Positions 1-8,606 of a stretch of DNA of 64,000 nt are shown here, one piece after another (position 1 is the stretch's first letter; each line of letters starts with the position of its first letter). A program made the position numbers and the translations under genes. This DNA comes from Cryomorpha ignava (lineage in GTDB: Bacteria; Bacteroidota; Bacteroidia; Flavobacteriales_D; Cryomorphaceae), in contig NZ_JAAGVY010000003.1 of assembly GCF_010686655.1 (NCBI RefSeq), forward strand, positions 62,001 to 126,000, written 5' to 3'. The notes below the pieces were generated by a model. That model saw only the letters and a list, made by a program, of their open reading frames with translations. It made no database searches and was not told where the DNA came from.

Positions 1-348
1 GTTCCGTGTTATTATTATATCTATCTGATTTTCTAACGCTGAATAGTATTGCAGTCCGTCTTCAAAATCAGGAAATTCTTCGTCGTTTAAAGCTAACTCT
101 GTTATTTTATCATCTAAGCTCAATATTTCAACCAGTACTTTGAATTTACGTAAGATTTGTCGTGCTTCTCGCGACGATGTTTGTTTGGTTAATGTATAGT
201 TGGTGTTTGCGAAAGATAAAGATGAAATAGCCATTCTTAATTTTTTTTGGTCACAAAGTGAAAATAATTCAGCAGCTTCTTCATAAAATCCTGATCTTTT
301 AGCCAATAAGTCAATTATGACATTTGTATCGATTAATAGTCTTGTCAT
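1..348 (-). CDS. PIN-domain ribonuclease toxin (VapC-like), C-terminus cut by window edge
   Basis: Reading leftward from an ATG at 348, the frame stays open for 116 codons to the window edge. The product begins MTRLLIDTNVIIDLLAKR, the classic PIN opening with metal-binding Asp at residues 7 and 13. A second acidic cluster lies in FPDFEDGLQYYSA (Asp94, Glu96, Asp97), and IIITRN follows just before the cut. Known members are Mg-dependent RNases of type II toxin-antitoxin pairs. Its ATG overlaps the stop of the upstream antitoxin gene (ATGA, 4 bp), so the two are translationally coupled. The last 15-25 residues are missing, so intactness cannot be judged. Confidence 0.88.
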   Translation of the reverse strand, partial: MTRLLIDTNVIIDLLAKRSGFYEEAAELFSLCDQKKLRMAISSLSFANTNYTLTKQTSSREARQILRKFKVLVEILSLDDKITELALNDEEFPDFEDGLQYYSALENQIDIIITRN

Positions 349-590
349 TTGTACTTCTTCATTATGTAATCAGCGTATTCCTTCTTTTCATCATAATCGG
401 CCGGCAGTTCTATCACCCCGCTCAAACTCTCCACTAAAGGAGTTATTTTGGAATTTTTACTGGCGGGTTGAGTTAGAGAATTAAAGTATGACTCAATTAA
501 TTTAGAAAGACTCGTATTGTTTGATTTAGCGTACAGCTTCGCTTTTTCAATAATAGTTTGATCTAAACTTACAGTTAATTTCTTGGACAT
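345..590 (-). CDS. DUF6364-type antitoxin of the PIN toxin pair
   Basis: An 81-residue protein. The N-terminus MSKKLTVSLDQTIIEKAKLYAK followed by SLSKLIESYF reads as a short ribbon-helix-helix-like DNA-binding segment, as in DUF6364 proteins found next to PIN toxins. The C-terminal half (VIELPADYDEKKEYADYIMKKY) is the likely toxin-neutralising tail. The gene is the first of a two-gene operon and its stop overlaps the toxin start by 4 bp. Autorepression is normal for such pairs, and a repeated TTTACGTA lies just upstream. Confidence is high for the pair and moderate for the exact family. Confidence 0.85.
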   Translation of the reverse strand: MSKKLTVSLDQTIIEKAKLYAKSNNTSLSKLIESYFNSLTQPASKNSKITPLVESLSGVIELPADYDEKKEYADYIMKKYK

Positions 591-599
591 GATTATTTG

Positions 600-630
600 T
601 TTACGTACGAATATACCAAATATTTACGTA
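600..630. promoter_or_regulatory. Candidate operator of the toxin-antitoxin operon
   Basis: TTTACGTA occurs at 600-607 and again at 623-630, 23 bp apart (about two helical turns). Each copy contains the self-complementary core TACGTA. The sites lie 10-40 bp upstream of the antitoxin ATG at 590, where an autoregulated RHH antitoxin would be expected to bind. Position and symmetry are the only evidence. Confidence 0.4.
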
Positions 631-649
631 TTCAACAAAAATAAATGAC

Positions 650-1948
650 CTACATCGTCAAGCTCTGCATCAATATTGCACAAGCTATAGCACCAAAAGT
701 ACCAATAGCATATCCCAAAACGGCAAGCAGTACCCCAACCGGAGCGAGCGCAGGGCTAAACGCCGATGCTACAATAGGAGCAGAGGCAGCACCGCCAATA
801 TTGGCCTGGCTGCCTACGGCGATAAAGAAAAATGGGGCGCGAATGAGTTTTCCGATAAGGAGAAGGATGGTGATGTGAATAAGAATCCAGATAAATCCGA
901 TAGAAATAATGTACTTAAAAACTTCCCATTCGCGAATAAGCTGACCAATATCCATGTGCATTCCAATCGTTGCTACGAGTACATACAGAAAGGCGCTTCC
1001 AAATTTTGAGGCTCCTGCATCTTCGTATTTTTTAAGTTTTGTAAAAGAAATCGCAACACCACCAATTGTCGCAATTACCACCAGCCAGAAAAACGAACTG
1101 CCAAACGAGGTAAAAAGCCTGATCCACGAATCGGGATTGGCCTCTAAAGCAGCGGTTATGCTTCCTTCTATTCCCGGAGCAATGGCGTCGCTTAGCGCAT
1201 GAGCGATGGCAACTGTTCCAAACCCAATTGCGAGAATTATCATAATGTCAGTAAACGATGGAATGCGCGCATTGGCAAGCTGCTGTTTTTCAATGCGATT
1301 TTTGAGATCGGCTATAGCAGAATTGTCTGCTTTTAGCGATTTGTCGAGCTTGTCAGAAATTCCGGCTCCGTACAGTAAAAATGCCATCCAGATATTTGCC
1401 ACCACCACATCTACAACTATCATGGCAGAGAAAAGGGTATCGCTTGCACCGTAAATTTCCTTCATTGCAGTTTGATTGGCACCGCCACCTATCCAGCTAC
1501 CGGCTATGGTTGCCAGTCCACGCCATATAGCTTCGGGTCCACCACCTTCAAGTAATTGGGGCTCAAATTGACCCATTATAAAAAGGGCTATTGGAGCACC
1601 GATAATAATGCTCACAGTAGAAGTTCCAAACATGATCAAGGCTTTTGGGCCAAGCTTAAAAACGCCTTTCAGATCAATATTTAAGCAGAGTAAAACCAAA
1701 CTGGCCGGCAGTAAAAAACGTGATGCTACGAAATAAAGGCGGTCTGAAGTTTCGGCCGAAAATAAGCCGAGAGAGTTGAGGATGGCTGGTACAAAATAGC
1801 AGAGTAAAAGGGCGGGAACGAATTTATAAAATCCGGCAAATCGGGGTGAACCGCTGGTTTTGAAGATAATGGCCAAAACGACCATCAATATGCCAAGAGT
1901 AATGGCATCGTTATTTATCAATCCCTGTACTTCTAAAATTATTGGCAT
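650..1948 (-). CDS. DUF819 family polytopic membrane protein
   Basis: A 432-residue, very hydrophobic protein with roughly ten to twelve predicted membrane segments. It matches the DUF819 (YjcL-like) family: an opening INNDAITLGILMVVLAIIF, the conserved loop AGSWIGGGANQTAMKEIYG near residues 150-170, and the related SQANIGGAASAPIVASAF near residue 385. The paired GGGAN/GGAAS re-entrant-type motifs suggest a transporter with an inverted repeat, but no substrate is known for the family. No partner gene lies beside it. Start ATG 1948 directly precedes the first membrane segment. Confidence 0.85.
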   Translation of the reverse strand: MPIILEVQGLINNDAITLGILMVVLAIIFKTSGSPRFAGFYKFVPALLLCYFVPAILNSLGLFSAETSDRLYFVASRFLLPASLVLLCLNIDLKGVFKLGPKALIMFGTSTVSIIIGAPIALFIMGQFEPQLLEGGGPEAIWRGLATIAGSWIGGGANQTAMKEIYGASDTLFSAMIVVDVVVANIWMAFLLYGAGISDKLDKSLKADNSAIADLKNRIEKQQLANARIPSFTDIMIILAIGFGTVAIAHALSDAIAPGIEGSITAALEANPDSWIRLFTSFGSSFFWLVVIATIGGVAISFTKLKKYEDAGASKFGSAFLYVLVATIGMHMDIGQLIREWEVFKYIISIGFIWILIHITILLLIGKLIRAPFFFIAVGSQANIGGAASAPIVASAFSPALAPVGVLLAVLGYAIGTFGAIACAILMQSLTM

Positions 1949-2039
1949 TATAAACGGTTGATGGATTTCACAAAGCGCAATAATAAGCTTTTAATTGATA
2001 AATCCAGCTAGCAGAAAGTCAAGTAGGTATTAAAGGCAA

Positions 2040-2072
2040 AGCCGCTGACGGTCCTAAGACCAATCAGCGACT
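2040..2072 (-). terminator. Hairpin downstream of the M43 protease gene, weak terminator
   Basis: An imperfect stem GCTGA..GGTC-ctaa-GACC..TCAGC (2044-2068) lies 35-60 bp past the stop of the protease gene. On the minus strand it is followed by a moderately T-rich run. It could terminate transcription, but the uridine tract is poor. Confidence 0.35.
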
Positions 2073-2105
2073 TCTCCCCTTAAACTATCCGTTCAAATAT
2101 ATTTA

Positions 2106-5100
2106 TTACTGTATCAGTAATTTCTTTGAGAGTGTTTGTTTTCCGTGTGTAATGTGCAGAAAGTACATTCCGGGTTTAAAATTAGATATGTTCAATTCCT
2201 TTGGAGTCAAATTCTTAAAATCACTTTTAAATTTTTCTAATCCATGCCCTTGAGTATCAGAAATTTCGATTATGATATTCTCCCAGTCTCCTTTCGTTTG
2301 CAGATTTACCTGCTTGCCGTAGCTTCCCGGGTTAGGGAAAATGAACATATTAAGCTTTAGAATTTCCGGGTTTCCAAATGCTATATTGCATATCTCTCCC
2401 CAGGGCGTCCATGCTCCTTCTTTCAAAGCTCTCGCTTGAGCCTGATAATAAGTTTCAGGAGTAACTCCTTCTAATGAAATAGCTGAAAATTCGGGTTGAT
2501 TACTTTGAAGGTTTGCTTCGAAGTTTTCTGCTTCATTGCTAATTCTGATCTCATATACGGAGGCGTTTTCAATAGGTTGCAGTAATATGATATCAGATTG
2601 TAAATTAATTGAATAATTTTCACACCATTCATCTGTAAGTGCCGTCGTTTCTATAAAAGGTATCACTTTTACAATACAATTTTCGCCGTATTCGCCCCAA
2701 ATATTGCGGTATTTAGCACGAACTAAAACATTGTATTCTACCTCTAATTCCAGATCTTCAACATCTGCTAGTGGGCAGCTGCTCTCTCCATCAGAATAGT
2801 AATAAAGCCTGGCCAAAGTAATTGGATTTTCGAACCGGAATTCATAGTCAGTTGCTCCTTGCACCGAGGTGGCTGTAACTATGTCTTCTATCATCAGGTT
2901 TAGGTTTCCACAATCGCCACTTATCAGTTTAGATTCATTTATTGCAAATTGTAATTCACATGCCGATCCAAAATCGCTTGGAATAAGTGGATTCACCCCT
3001 TTTACCCGAATTTGATAAATCATTCCTGGTATCAAGGCAGGTATATCGCTTCCGCTAAAAGAAGGAATGGTGGTAGTAAAGTTTATAGGATTGTCCAAAT
3101 CTGGCAATCTGCGCAGTTCCCATGCATAATTCAAGACGTTTTCTACCGGTTGGCAATTTACAGAGTCGTAAAAACCAACATTTTGTTGTTCGCAAATTGA
3201 CGCTTCAACTTGTGTTTCAGAAAGACTATCGCAGCTCATCTGCTCAATTGTAAAATTGGCGGAAGCCGAACAGCTATTGCCATCAAGTACGTCAATCACA
3301 TACGTATCTGCCGAAAGGCTATTGAGTACCATGTTCGTAATTACCACGTTGTTTAGTGTCACTATATAAGGCTCGGTTCCTCCGCTTACGCTGATAGATG
3401 CTGCACCTGCAGGATTATCATCACAATCGTCGTTTTCAATACTTTGCACGGCAATAAGCAAGGCGGCAGGCTCTGTAAGTACAACTTGCAGAAAGGCAGT
3501 ACACTCACCTTCTACAAGACTAGCTTGATAGGTGCCGGAACCTAGTCCAGTAAGAACTGTTCCCGTCATCCCATTATTCCACGTAAGTGTATAATCGTTT
3601 GAAACGGTGCTAACTGTTATATTTATCTCGCCATTTTCACTTCCGTTACATGTAGGCGATAAGCTTGAAATAAGCGTAATTCCTACACCCTCGCAAAGAA
3701 TGCAATCGTTTTCGATAATATTATCGCAAGTTCCACAATCGTCGTAATATGCTTCTCCACCCCATACACCGGCACAATCTTGCACACAGTCGTTGTTGGA
3801 ATTCGAATCGCAAGTTCCGCAATTATCAAGGTATGCACTCCCTCCCCAAACTCCGGCGCAATCTTGCACACAGTCATTATTCGGATTTGAATCGCATACC
3901 TCGCAGTTGTCAATTACCGCATTTCCACCCCATACACCGGCACAATCCTGCACACAGTCATTATTTGGGTTTGAATCGCAGACACCGCAATTGTCCATGG
4001 CAGCATCTCCACCCCATACGCCGGCACAATCTTGCACACAGTCGTTGTTGGAATTCGAATCGCAAGTTCCACAATTATCAATGTATGCACTACCTCCCCA
4101 CACACCGGCGCAATCTTGCACACAGTCATTATTCGGATTTGAATCACATACCTCGCAGTTGTCAATTACAGCATTTCCGCCCCACACACCGGCACAATCT
4201 TGCACACAGTTGTTATTCGGATTCGAATCACAAACTCCACAATTGTCCATTACTGCGTTTCCGCCCCACACACCGGCACAATCTTGTACACAGTCGTTAT
4301 TCGAATTTGAGTCACAGACGCCGCAATTATCCATTACCGCATTTCCACCCCAGGCACCGGCGCAATCTTGCACACAGTCATTATTTGCATTTGAATCGCA
4401 GATGCCGCAATTGTCAAGCTCGGCGGTTCCATTCATTACATTTAAGCAGTCATAGCAGCTATTCCAGTCTCCTCCATTATTGTCATTGCAGTCGTCGCCC
4501 AGAGTCACATACCCTGTTGGTTGCGCGCATGATTCAATAGTAGCGTTTGGATCTCCGTGGCCGTCATTATCAGTATCGGCATACCAGGTTTGTACTGATC
4601 CTACTGTTATATAATCTGATTTGAGTTCAATATCATTTCCAAATTGGTTTGTAGCAATAAGGCGTACATTGTACGTACCGGGTGTATTGTAAGTAATTGT
4701 GCCTGGATTTGCTCCGGTTACCGTAAAGGGGCTTCCGCCAAAAAATTTCCACTCATAGCTATCTACGTCTCCAGTAGTAAGATTTGTAAAAGTGGTACTA
4801 CCGCCTTCGCAAATATTTGTTGAAGCTGCCGAAAAGTTAGCTACCGGTGGATCTCCGCCACTACTAAAACAGAAGTTAGTTGTTTCCTGGGTTCCAAAAT
4901 CACCACCCGAAGCGAGCAAATTATCGTTTTCATCTTCTAGGGTGTATGAGCCATTGCCGTTCTCGCAGCATATTCCATCGCCCATTATATCCATTATCAC
5001 AAAGTCATAGCAACCATTGTCCACACAAACAATTTCTGTTTCAATGGTTCCACTTTGAAAATTGGCATAAGGACCACCGCTGGCTATAGTTTCATTGGCA

Positions 5101-6545
5101 CTATTGCGTATTAACCAAGTGGTTTGCCCGCCCAGCACATCTTTTACGATGTTGAGTGTAAGTGTATGTCCGTTCTGTACCGCGTTGTATCCCGCTGTAG
5201 ATTGGTCGTTTGATGAGTTTGCATCGGTACTTCCATTTGGTAAATTCGTGCGTGCATAAAGCGTTTGCTGACCCCAGCCACCATTGTATACCGGTAGGGT
5301 TACATCTACCGATTGGTTTTGTCCTAAAAGCCCTGTCCAGCTGTAGTTTTGCCAGCTTCCTGTCGTTTTGTACTGGATGGTGACATTGTTTAAATTTACA
5401 CTCCCCACGTTTGTAAGCGTGACCACGGGCTGTATCATATTTATACACGAATTTCCCACCGGTTTAGTAATGGCTATAATAGAAGCATCGGCCTGAGTAA
5501 CTGTGATAGGTTCGCAGCCGTTAGAATTTATCAGATTGATTCGCGAGTTTTCCAAGGCAGCGCGCATACGTAGCTTTTGACCTTCGCTAAACATGTTTTT
5601 ACAGTTCTGACTGGTGTAGTCCATGTAATTTTCTACCTGTTGGGTACCTCCACAAGCGGGGTTGTTGCAATTTGAATTTAAAGTGGTAGGAGGGGTGTCG
5701 CAAACCCTGTCGCCTTGCATAGTGCAGTTTGTTTCAGTACAAGTGCCTCCCTGAAAGGTGTGAAATAAGGCAAAAGCATGACCAATTTCGTGGGTAAGAG
5801 TTTTGTTTTTATTGGTATAAGATTTTAATGCTCCTATAGTTCCAAAAGCATTGTAGAGCAATACTGTACCATCAACTATTGAGGTTGTAGGGAAATAGGC
5901 ATACCCTTGAATTCCAGAGCCTCCGTTGTTATCTTCAATTTCGGTAACTACCCAAATATTGTAATATTGTTGATTTGGCCAACGCGAAAGATTTTTAACT
6001 GAGGTTTCGCTGGCTCCCTGACCGTTTCCGGCAGTAATACCTTCGGTGCAATAATCTGTCACGCTACACCCACTTATACGGTTAATTCCGGTAGAGGCAT
6101 TCCCATTAGGATCGCGTTGTGCGAGGCAAAATTCTACTTCAATATCTGCACCGTCTCCATCGCCTGCCGTACCAATCATTTTCCGGTAGTCCTGATTCAA
6201 AGCGTTTATAGCGCTGTAAACCTGCTCGTCAGAAATATTCGATCCTGTGCCAATAGCTTCGCCTTTGTGAATAATGTGCACAACAACAGGAACGGTATGA
6301 ATAGTTCCGGTTTTAGGAACCATTCCTGATTTATATTGTTCAACCAGATTTTCAATAGCGATTTGCTGTGCTTCCTGCTCGGCCCGGTATTGCGGGTTTT
6401 GCAACATAAGTCGCTCATGTATATCAGTATGAGCACACTGATCTTCAGTGTGTTCGTTAAAGTCGCCATATGGAGTTTGTTCGCTCTCCTGGCCAAAAAT
6501 ACATGTAAATGCAAATAGTGATAATATCGTCAAGTAGTGTCTCAC
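2106..6545 (-). CDS. Secreted M43-type zinc metalloprotease with PKD, 28-residue repeats and T9SS sorting domain
   Basis: A 1479-residue exported protein. Order: signal peptide (1-18, ending IFGQ); propeptide-like segment; catalytic domain with HEIGHAFALFH at 252-262 (zinc ligands and catalytic Glu) and the Met-turn region NYMDYTSQNC near 310. Then a CARDB-like beta domain (about 350-450), a GDGICC-containing beta domain (460-570), a PKD domain (575-660) and an Asp-rich DTDNDGHGD segment resembling calcium-binding thrombospondin-3 repeats. Eight exact 28-residue Cys repeats follow (724-947), then an SprB-like repeat (about 955-1025), fibronectin-like modules and a type A T9SS C-terminal domain from about 1398 (FIFPNPG ... 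GMYFLHITHGKQTLSKKLLIQ). It resembles cytophagalysin/pappalysin proteases. It should be carried across the outer membrane by T9SS and anchored or released there. Confidence 0.93.
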   Translation of the reverse strand: MRHYLTILSLFAFTCIFGQESEQTPYGDFNEHTEDQCAHTDIHERLMLQNPQYRAEQEAQQIAIENLVEQYKSGMVPKTGTIHTVPVVVHIIHKGEAIGTGSNISDEQVYSAINALNQDYRKMIGTAGDGDGADIEVEFCLAQRDPNGNASTGINRISGCSVTDYCTEGITAGNGQGASETSVKNLSRWPNQQYYNIWVVTEIEDNNGGSGIQGYAYFPTTSIVDGTVLLYNAFGTIGALKSYTNKNKTLTHEIGHAFALFHTFQGGTCTETNCTMQGDRVCDTPPTTLNSNCNNPACGGTQQVENYMDYTSQNCKNMFSEGQKLRMRAALENSRINLINSNGCEPITVTQADASIIAITKPVGNSCINMIQPVVTLTNVGSVNLNNVTIQYKTTGSWQNYSWTGLLGQNQSVDVTLPVYNGGWGQQTLYARTNLPNGSTDANSSNDQSTAGYNAVQNGHTLTLNIVKDVLGGQTTWLIRNSANETIASGGPYANFQSGTIETEIVCVDNGCYDFVIMDIMGDGICCENGNGSYTLEDENDNLLASGGDFGTQETTNFCFSSGGDPPVANFSAASTNICEGGSTTFTNLTTGDVDSYEWKFFGGSPFTVTGANPGTITYNTPGTYNVRLIATNQFGNDIELKSDYITVGSVQTWYADTDNDGHGDPNATIESCAQPTGYVTLGDDCNDNNGGDWNSCYDCLNVMNGTAELDNCGICDSNANNDCVQDCAGAWGGNAVMDNCGVCDSNSNNDCVQDCAGVWGGNAVMDNCGVCDSNPNNNCVQDCAGVWGGNAVIDNCEVCDSNPNNDCVQDCAGVWGGSAYIDNCGTCDSNSNNDCVQDCAGVWGGDAAMDNCGVCDSNPNNDCVQDCAGVWGGNAVIDNCEVCDSNPNNDCVQDCAGVWGGSAYLDNCGTCDSNSNNDCVQDCAGVWGGEAYYDDCGTCDNIIENDCILCEGVGITLISSLSPTCNGSENGEINITVSTVSNDYTLTWNNGMTGTVLTGLGSGTYQASLVEGECTAFLQVVLTEPAALLIAVQSIENDDCDDNPAGAASISVSGGTEPYIVTLNNVVITNMVLNSLSADTYVIDVLDGNSCSASANFTIEQMSCDSLSETQVEASICEQQNVGFYDSVNCQPVENVLNYAWELRRLPDLDNPINFTTTIPSFSGSDIPALIPGMIYQIRVKGVNPLIPSDFGSACELQFAINESKLISGDCGNLNLMIEDIVTATSVQGATDYEFRFENPITLARLYYYSDGESSCPLADVEDLELEVEYNVLVRAKYRNIWGEYGENCIVKVIPFIETTALTDEWCENYSINLQSDIILLQPIENASVYEIRISNEAENFEANLQSNQPEFSAISLEGVTPETYYQAQARALKEGAWTPWGEICNIAFGNPEILKLNMFIFPNPGSYGKQVNLQTKGDWENIIIEISDTQGHGLEKFKSDFKNLTPKELNISNFKPGMYFLHITHGKQTLSKKLLIQ
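3705..4376 (-). repeat. Eight tandem 84-bp coding repeats inside the protease gene
   Basis: The string tgcacacagtc (two copies carry single-base variants) recurs at 3781, 3865, 3949, 4033, 4117, 4201, 4285 and 4369, exactly 84 bp apart. Each unit encodes 28 residues of the form CVQDCAGVWGG....DNCG.CDSN.NND, with five Cys in most units. A degenerate ninth unit precedes them. Units 2-4 closely match units 5-7, which indicates a 252-bp block duplication. The period is a multiple of three, so copy number can change without breaking the frame. Confidence 0.95.
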
Positions 6546-6666
6546 AGTCCTGAATCTTTAGTGATGATTCCCGACTGTTTACTGTAATACTTGATTTTTT
6601 GTTACGAGAAATTAATTGATAACGATAGAAAATCGATGAATAATCATCTGGCTTCGTCGAACACTA

Positions 6667-7551
6667 TTAACTACCTTTTTTGCTTCGGATAGAAGCTTCT
6701 ATGGCATCCCACATTTCTTCAGGAACTGCCTCCAGTTGATTAAACTGGCCTGCTCCCTGTAGCCATTCACCTCCATCTATTGTCACAATTTCACCGTTCA
6801 TATAAGCTGCAAAATCACTCATTAAATAGGCCGCCAAATTAGCGAGTTCCTGGTGCTCCCCAGTTCTACGAAGCGGAATTCTTTTTTCCATCGATATTTT
6901 TTCTTTCAACGGTTCAGGCAATAATCTGTCCCAGGCTCCCTTTGTTGGAAATGGACCCGGAGCGATTCCGTTAAAACGAATGCCGTATTTTGCCCATTCC
7001 ACCGCCAGGCTGCGGGTCATGGCCTGCACACCTGCTTTTGCACATGCAGATGGTACGACATATGCCGAACCCGTAGTGGCATATGTGGTTACTATATTGA
7101 CTACTGTGGCAGGTTGTTTTATTTCAATCCAGTGTTTACCAAAAACCATGGTCATATTTATCGTACCTTTAAGAACGATATCAATAATCACACTAAAAGC
7201 CTTTGGGCTTAGCCTCTCGGTAGGGCTAATAAAATTTCCGGCAGCGTTGTTGAGCAAGCCGTGTACGGCTCCAAACTCATCAAGTGTTTTTTTAAGAAGT
7301 ACGTGAATCTGGTCTTCATGACGCACGTCGCAAGCAACTGCCAGTACCTTGCCTCCGGTTTTTTCGCGCATTTCGGCTGCTGTTTTTTCGAGTACATCAA
7401 GTTTTCTACTTGTAATAACCACATTTGCACCGAGTTGCGAAAAATATGTGGACATAGATTTACCCAGACCCGTGCCGCCGCCGGTTACCACAATAGTTTT
7501 TCCTTTTAAAGCGTTATCTTTCAGCATTGGTTCAGCAAAATTCATATCCAT
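6667..7551 (-). CDS. SDR-family oxidoreductase, 2,4-dienoyl-CoA reductase type
   Basis: A 294-residue short-chain dehydrogenase. The NADP(H)-binding loop TGGGTGLGK is at about 22-30, followed by NNAAGNF. The usual YxxxK catalytic motif is replaced by SACAK within VPSACAKAGVQAM. That substitution is characteristic of 2,4-dienoyl-CoA reductases and peroxisomal trans-2-enoyl-CoA reductases, which supports a role in beta-oxidation of unsaturated fatty acids. The C-terminal region keeps IAPGPFPTKGA and TIDGGEWL, as in that subfamily. The gene stands alone on the minus strand, so context adds nothing. ATG 7551 is used, but Met3 (7545) is also possible. Confidence 0.85.
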   Translation of the reverse strand: MDMNFAEPMLKDNALKGKTIVVTGGGTGLGKSMSTYFSQLGANVVITSRKLDVLEKTAAEMREKTGGKVLAVACDVRHEDQIHVLLKKTLDEFGAVHGLLNNAAGNFISPTERLSPKAFSVIIDIVLKGTINMTMVFGKHWIEIKQPATVVNIVTTYATTGSAYVVPSACAKAGVQAMTRSLAVEWAKYGIRFNGIAPGPFPTKGAWDRLLPEPLKEKISMEKRIPLRRTGEHQELANLAAYLMSDFAAYMNGEIVTIDGGEWLQGAGQFNQLEAVPEEMWDAIEASIRSKKGS

Positions 7552-7596
7552 TGAGTTTTTTTAATTTAGCCAAAGTAACTACTAAAATTTAGAATA

Positions 7597-8010
7597 TTGA
7601 AAACCTCTTATCCTGCCAAAATATTACTCGCCTGGGGTGAGGCCATTAGCGGTAATAAAAAAATTCGAGAATGGCTTATGGAAAACGGATATCCCGAGCT
7701 GGGTATCTTTGTTTTTGCGCTCCGCAATAAAGATGATGCCAAGAAATGGCTCTTTGAAAATAATTTTAGACATCTCGCCGCAACTATTTCTGGAGCCGAA
7801 GGGAACAAAGGTGCAATAGAATGGTTGTCTAAAAGTGATTTTGATGTTCTTGCACGTGTTGCAGGTGTGGGCGATGGAGATGAACCTGCGTTTAAATGGC
7901 TTTTGGCCAACGGACATAGGGAAATGGCAATGATTGGCAAGAAAATTGAGGCAGTAAAGGATGAAATTGAACGCGATAACAACGACGTTCATAAAATAAG
8001 TCAGGAATAA
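7597..8010 (+). CDS. Unrecognised small protein built of four W-L helical repeats
   Basis: A 137-residue protein with no recognised family, charged, with no signal peptide or membrane segment, so probably cytoplasmic. It contains four units of about 25 residues around the pattern A..WL..N: IREWLMENGY, AKKWLFENNF, AIEWLSKSDF and AFKWLLANGH. Each unit is followed by a short hydrophobic helix and a G/N-rich turn, which suggests an alpha-solenoid-like fold. The start is TTG 7597: an in-frame stop lies at 7576 and there is no ATG before residue 28. It lies 18 bp before the DUF2911 gene and could be co-transcribed with it. Confidence 0.72.
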   Translation: MKTSYPAKILLAWGEAISGNKKIREWLMENGYPELGIFVFALRNKDDAKKWLFENNFRHLAATISGAEGNKGAIEWLSKSDFDVLARVAGVGDGDEPAFKWLLANGHREMAMIGKKIEAVKDEIERDNNDVHKISQE

Positions 8011-8028
8011 AAACTAAAAAAAAATAAA

Positions 8029-8541
8029 ATGAAATTATTGAAAACCAGCTTAATTCTATTCGTTAGTTTACTTTGTTTAAACCTTCAGGCGCAAGACAAA
8101 GCAGACAGACCAAGCCCGCCAATGACCGCTGAAGCAGTGGTAAATGGTACAGAAGTAGTTATAGATTATTCATCGCCTGCAGTGAAGGGTCGTACCGTAT
8201 GGGGAGATTTAGTTCCTTACGGAAAATCGTGGCGCACAGGAGCTAATGAAGCAACGACGTTGACGATTTCTGATGATGTTGAAATTGATGGCCAAGTGTT
8301 AAAATCAGGAAAATACAGCCTGTTTACTATTCCGGGAGAGAAGGAATGGACATTTATTATCAATAGTGTTTGGGATCAATGGGGGGATTATAATTACGAT
8401 GCATCAAAAGATGTTATGCGTTTTACAGCCAAGCCTCGTGAGCTTACCGAAGCTCAGGAGCGTATGATTTTTGAAATTTCAGATGCCGGCATGGTTGAGG
8501 TAAAATGGGATAAACTCGGTGTTGGTTTTAAAATCAAATAA
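8029..8541 (+). CDS. DUF2911 family exported protein
   Basis: A 170-residue protein with a clear signal peptide (MKLLKTSLILFVSLLCLNLQAQ). The mature part carries the DUF2911 signature: RPSPP near the start, then DYSSPAVKGRTVWGDLVPYGKSWRTGANEAT and SLFTIPGEKEWTFIIN. Such proteins are common in Bacteroidota as periplasmic or surface proteins of unknown function. An A-rich leader replaces a Shine-Dalgarno sequence. A strong terminator follows the stop. Confidence 0.9.
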   Translation: MKLLKTSLILFVSLLCLNLQAQDKADRPSPPMTAEAVVNGTEVVIDYSSPAVKGRTVWGDLVPYGKSWRTGANEATTLTISDDVEIDGQVLKSGKYSLFTIPGEKEWTFIINSVWDQWGDYNYDASKDVMRFTAKPRELTEAQERMIFEISDAGMVEVKWDKLGVGFKIK

Positions 8542-8550
8542 TCTTTTCCA

Positions 8551-8594
8551 AAAAAAATTGCGGAGCAGAACCAGCGGTTTTGCTCCGTTTTTTT
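8551..8594 (+). terminator. Rho-independent terminator after the DUF2911 gene
   Basis: A stem CGGAGCA.AACC / GGTT.TGCTCCG at 8561-8587 is followed by seven Ts (8588-8594) and preceded by an A tract. It sits between convergent genes, so it can serve both strands. Confidence 0.9.
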
Positions 8595-8606
8595 GCCTTA
8601 TACTTT

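Noticed and set aside
3705-4376. CRISPR-like array
   Set aside because: The spacing is regular, but the repeats are 84 bp, contiguous, in-frame coding units with no unique spacers and no cas genes.
3749-4540. Two long plus-strand frames across the protease repeats, which read as His/Ser/Arg- or Gln/Pro/Ser-rich repeat proteins
   Set aside because: They are antisense shadows of the 84-bp repeats. Their low-complexity composition follows from the repeat, and they have no promoter, signal peptide or homologue-like domain.
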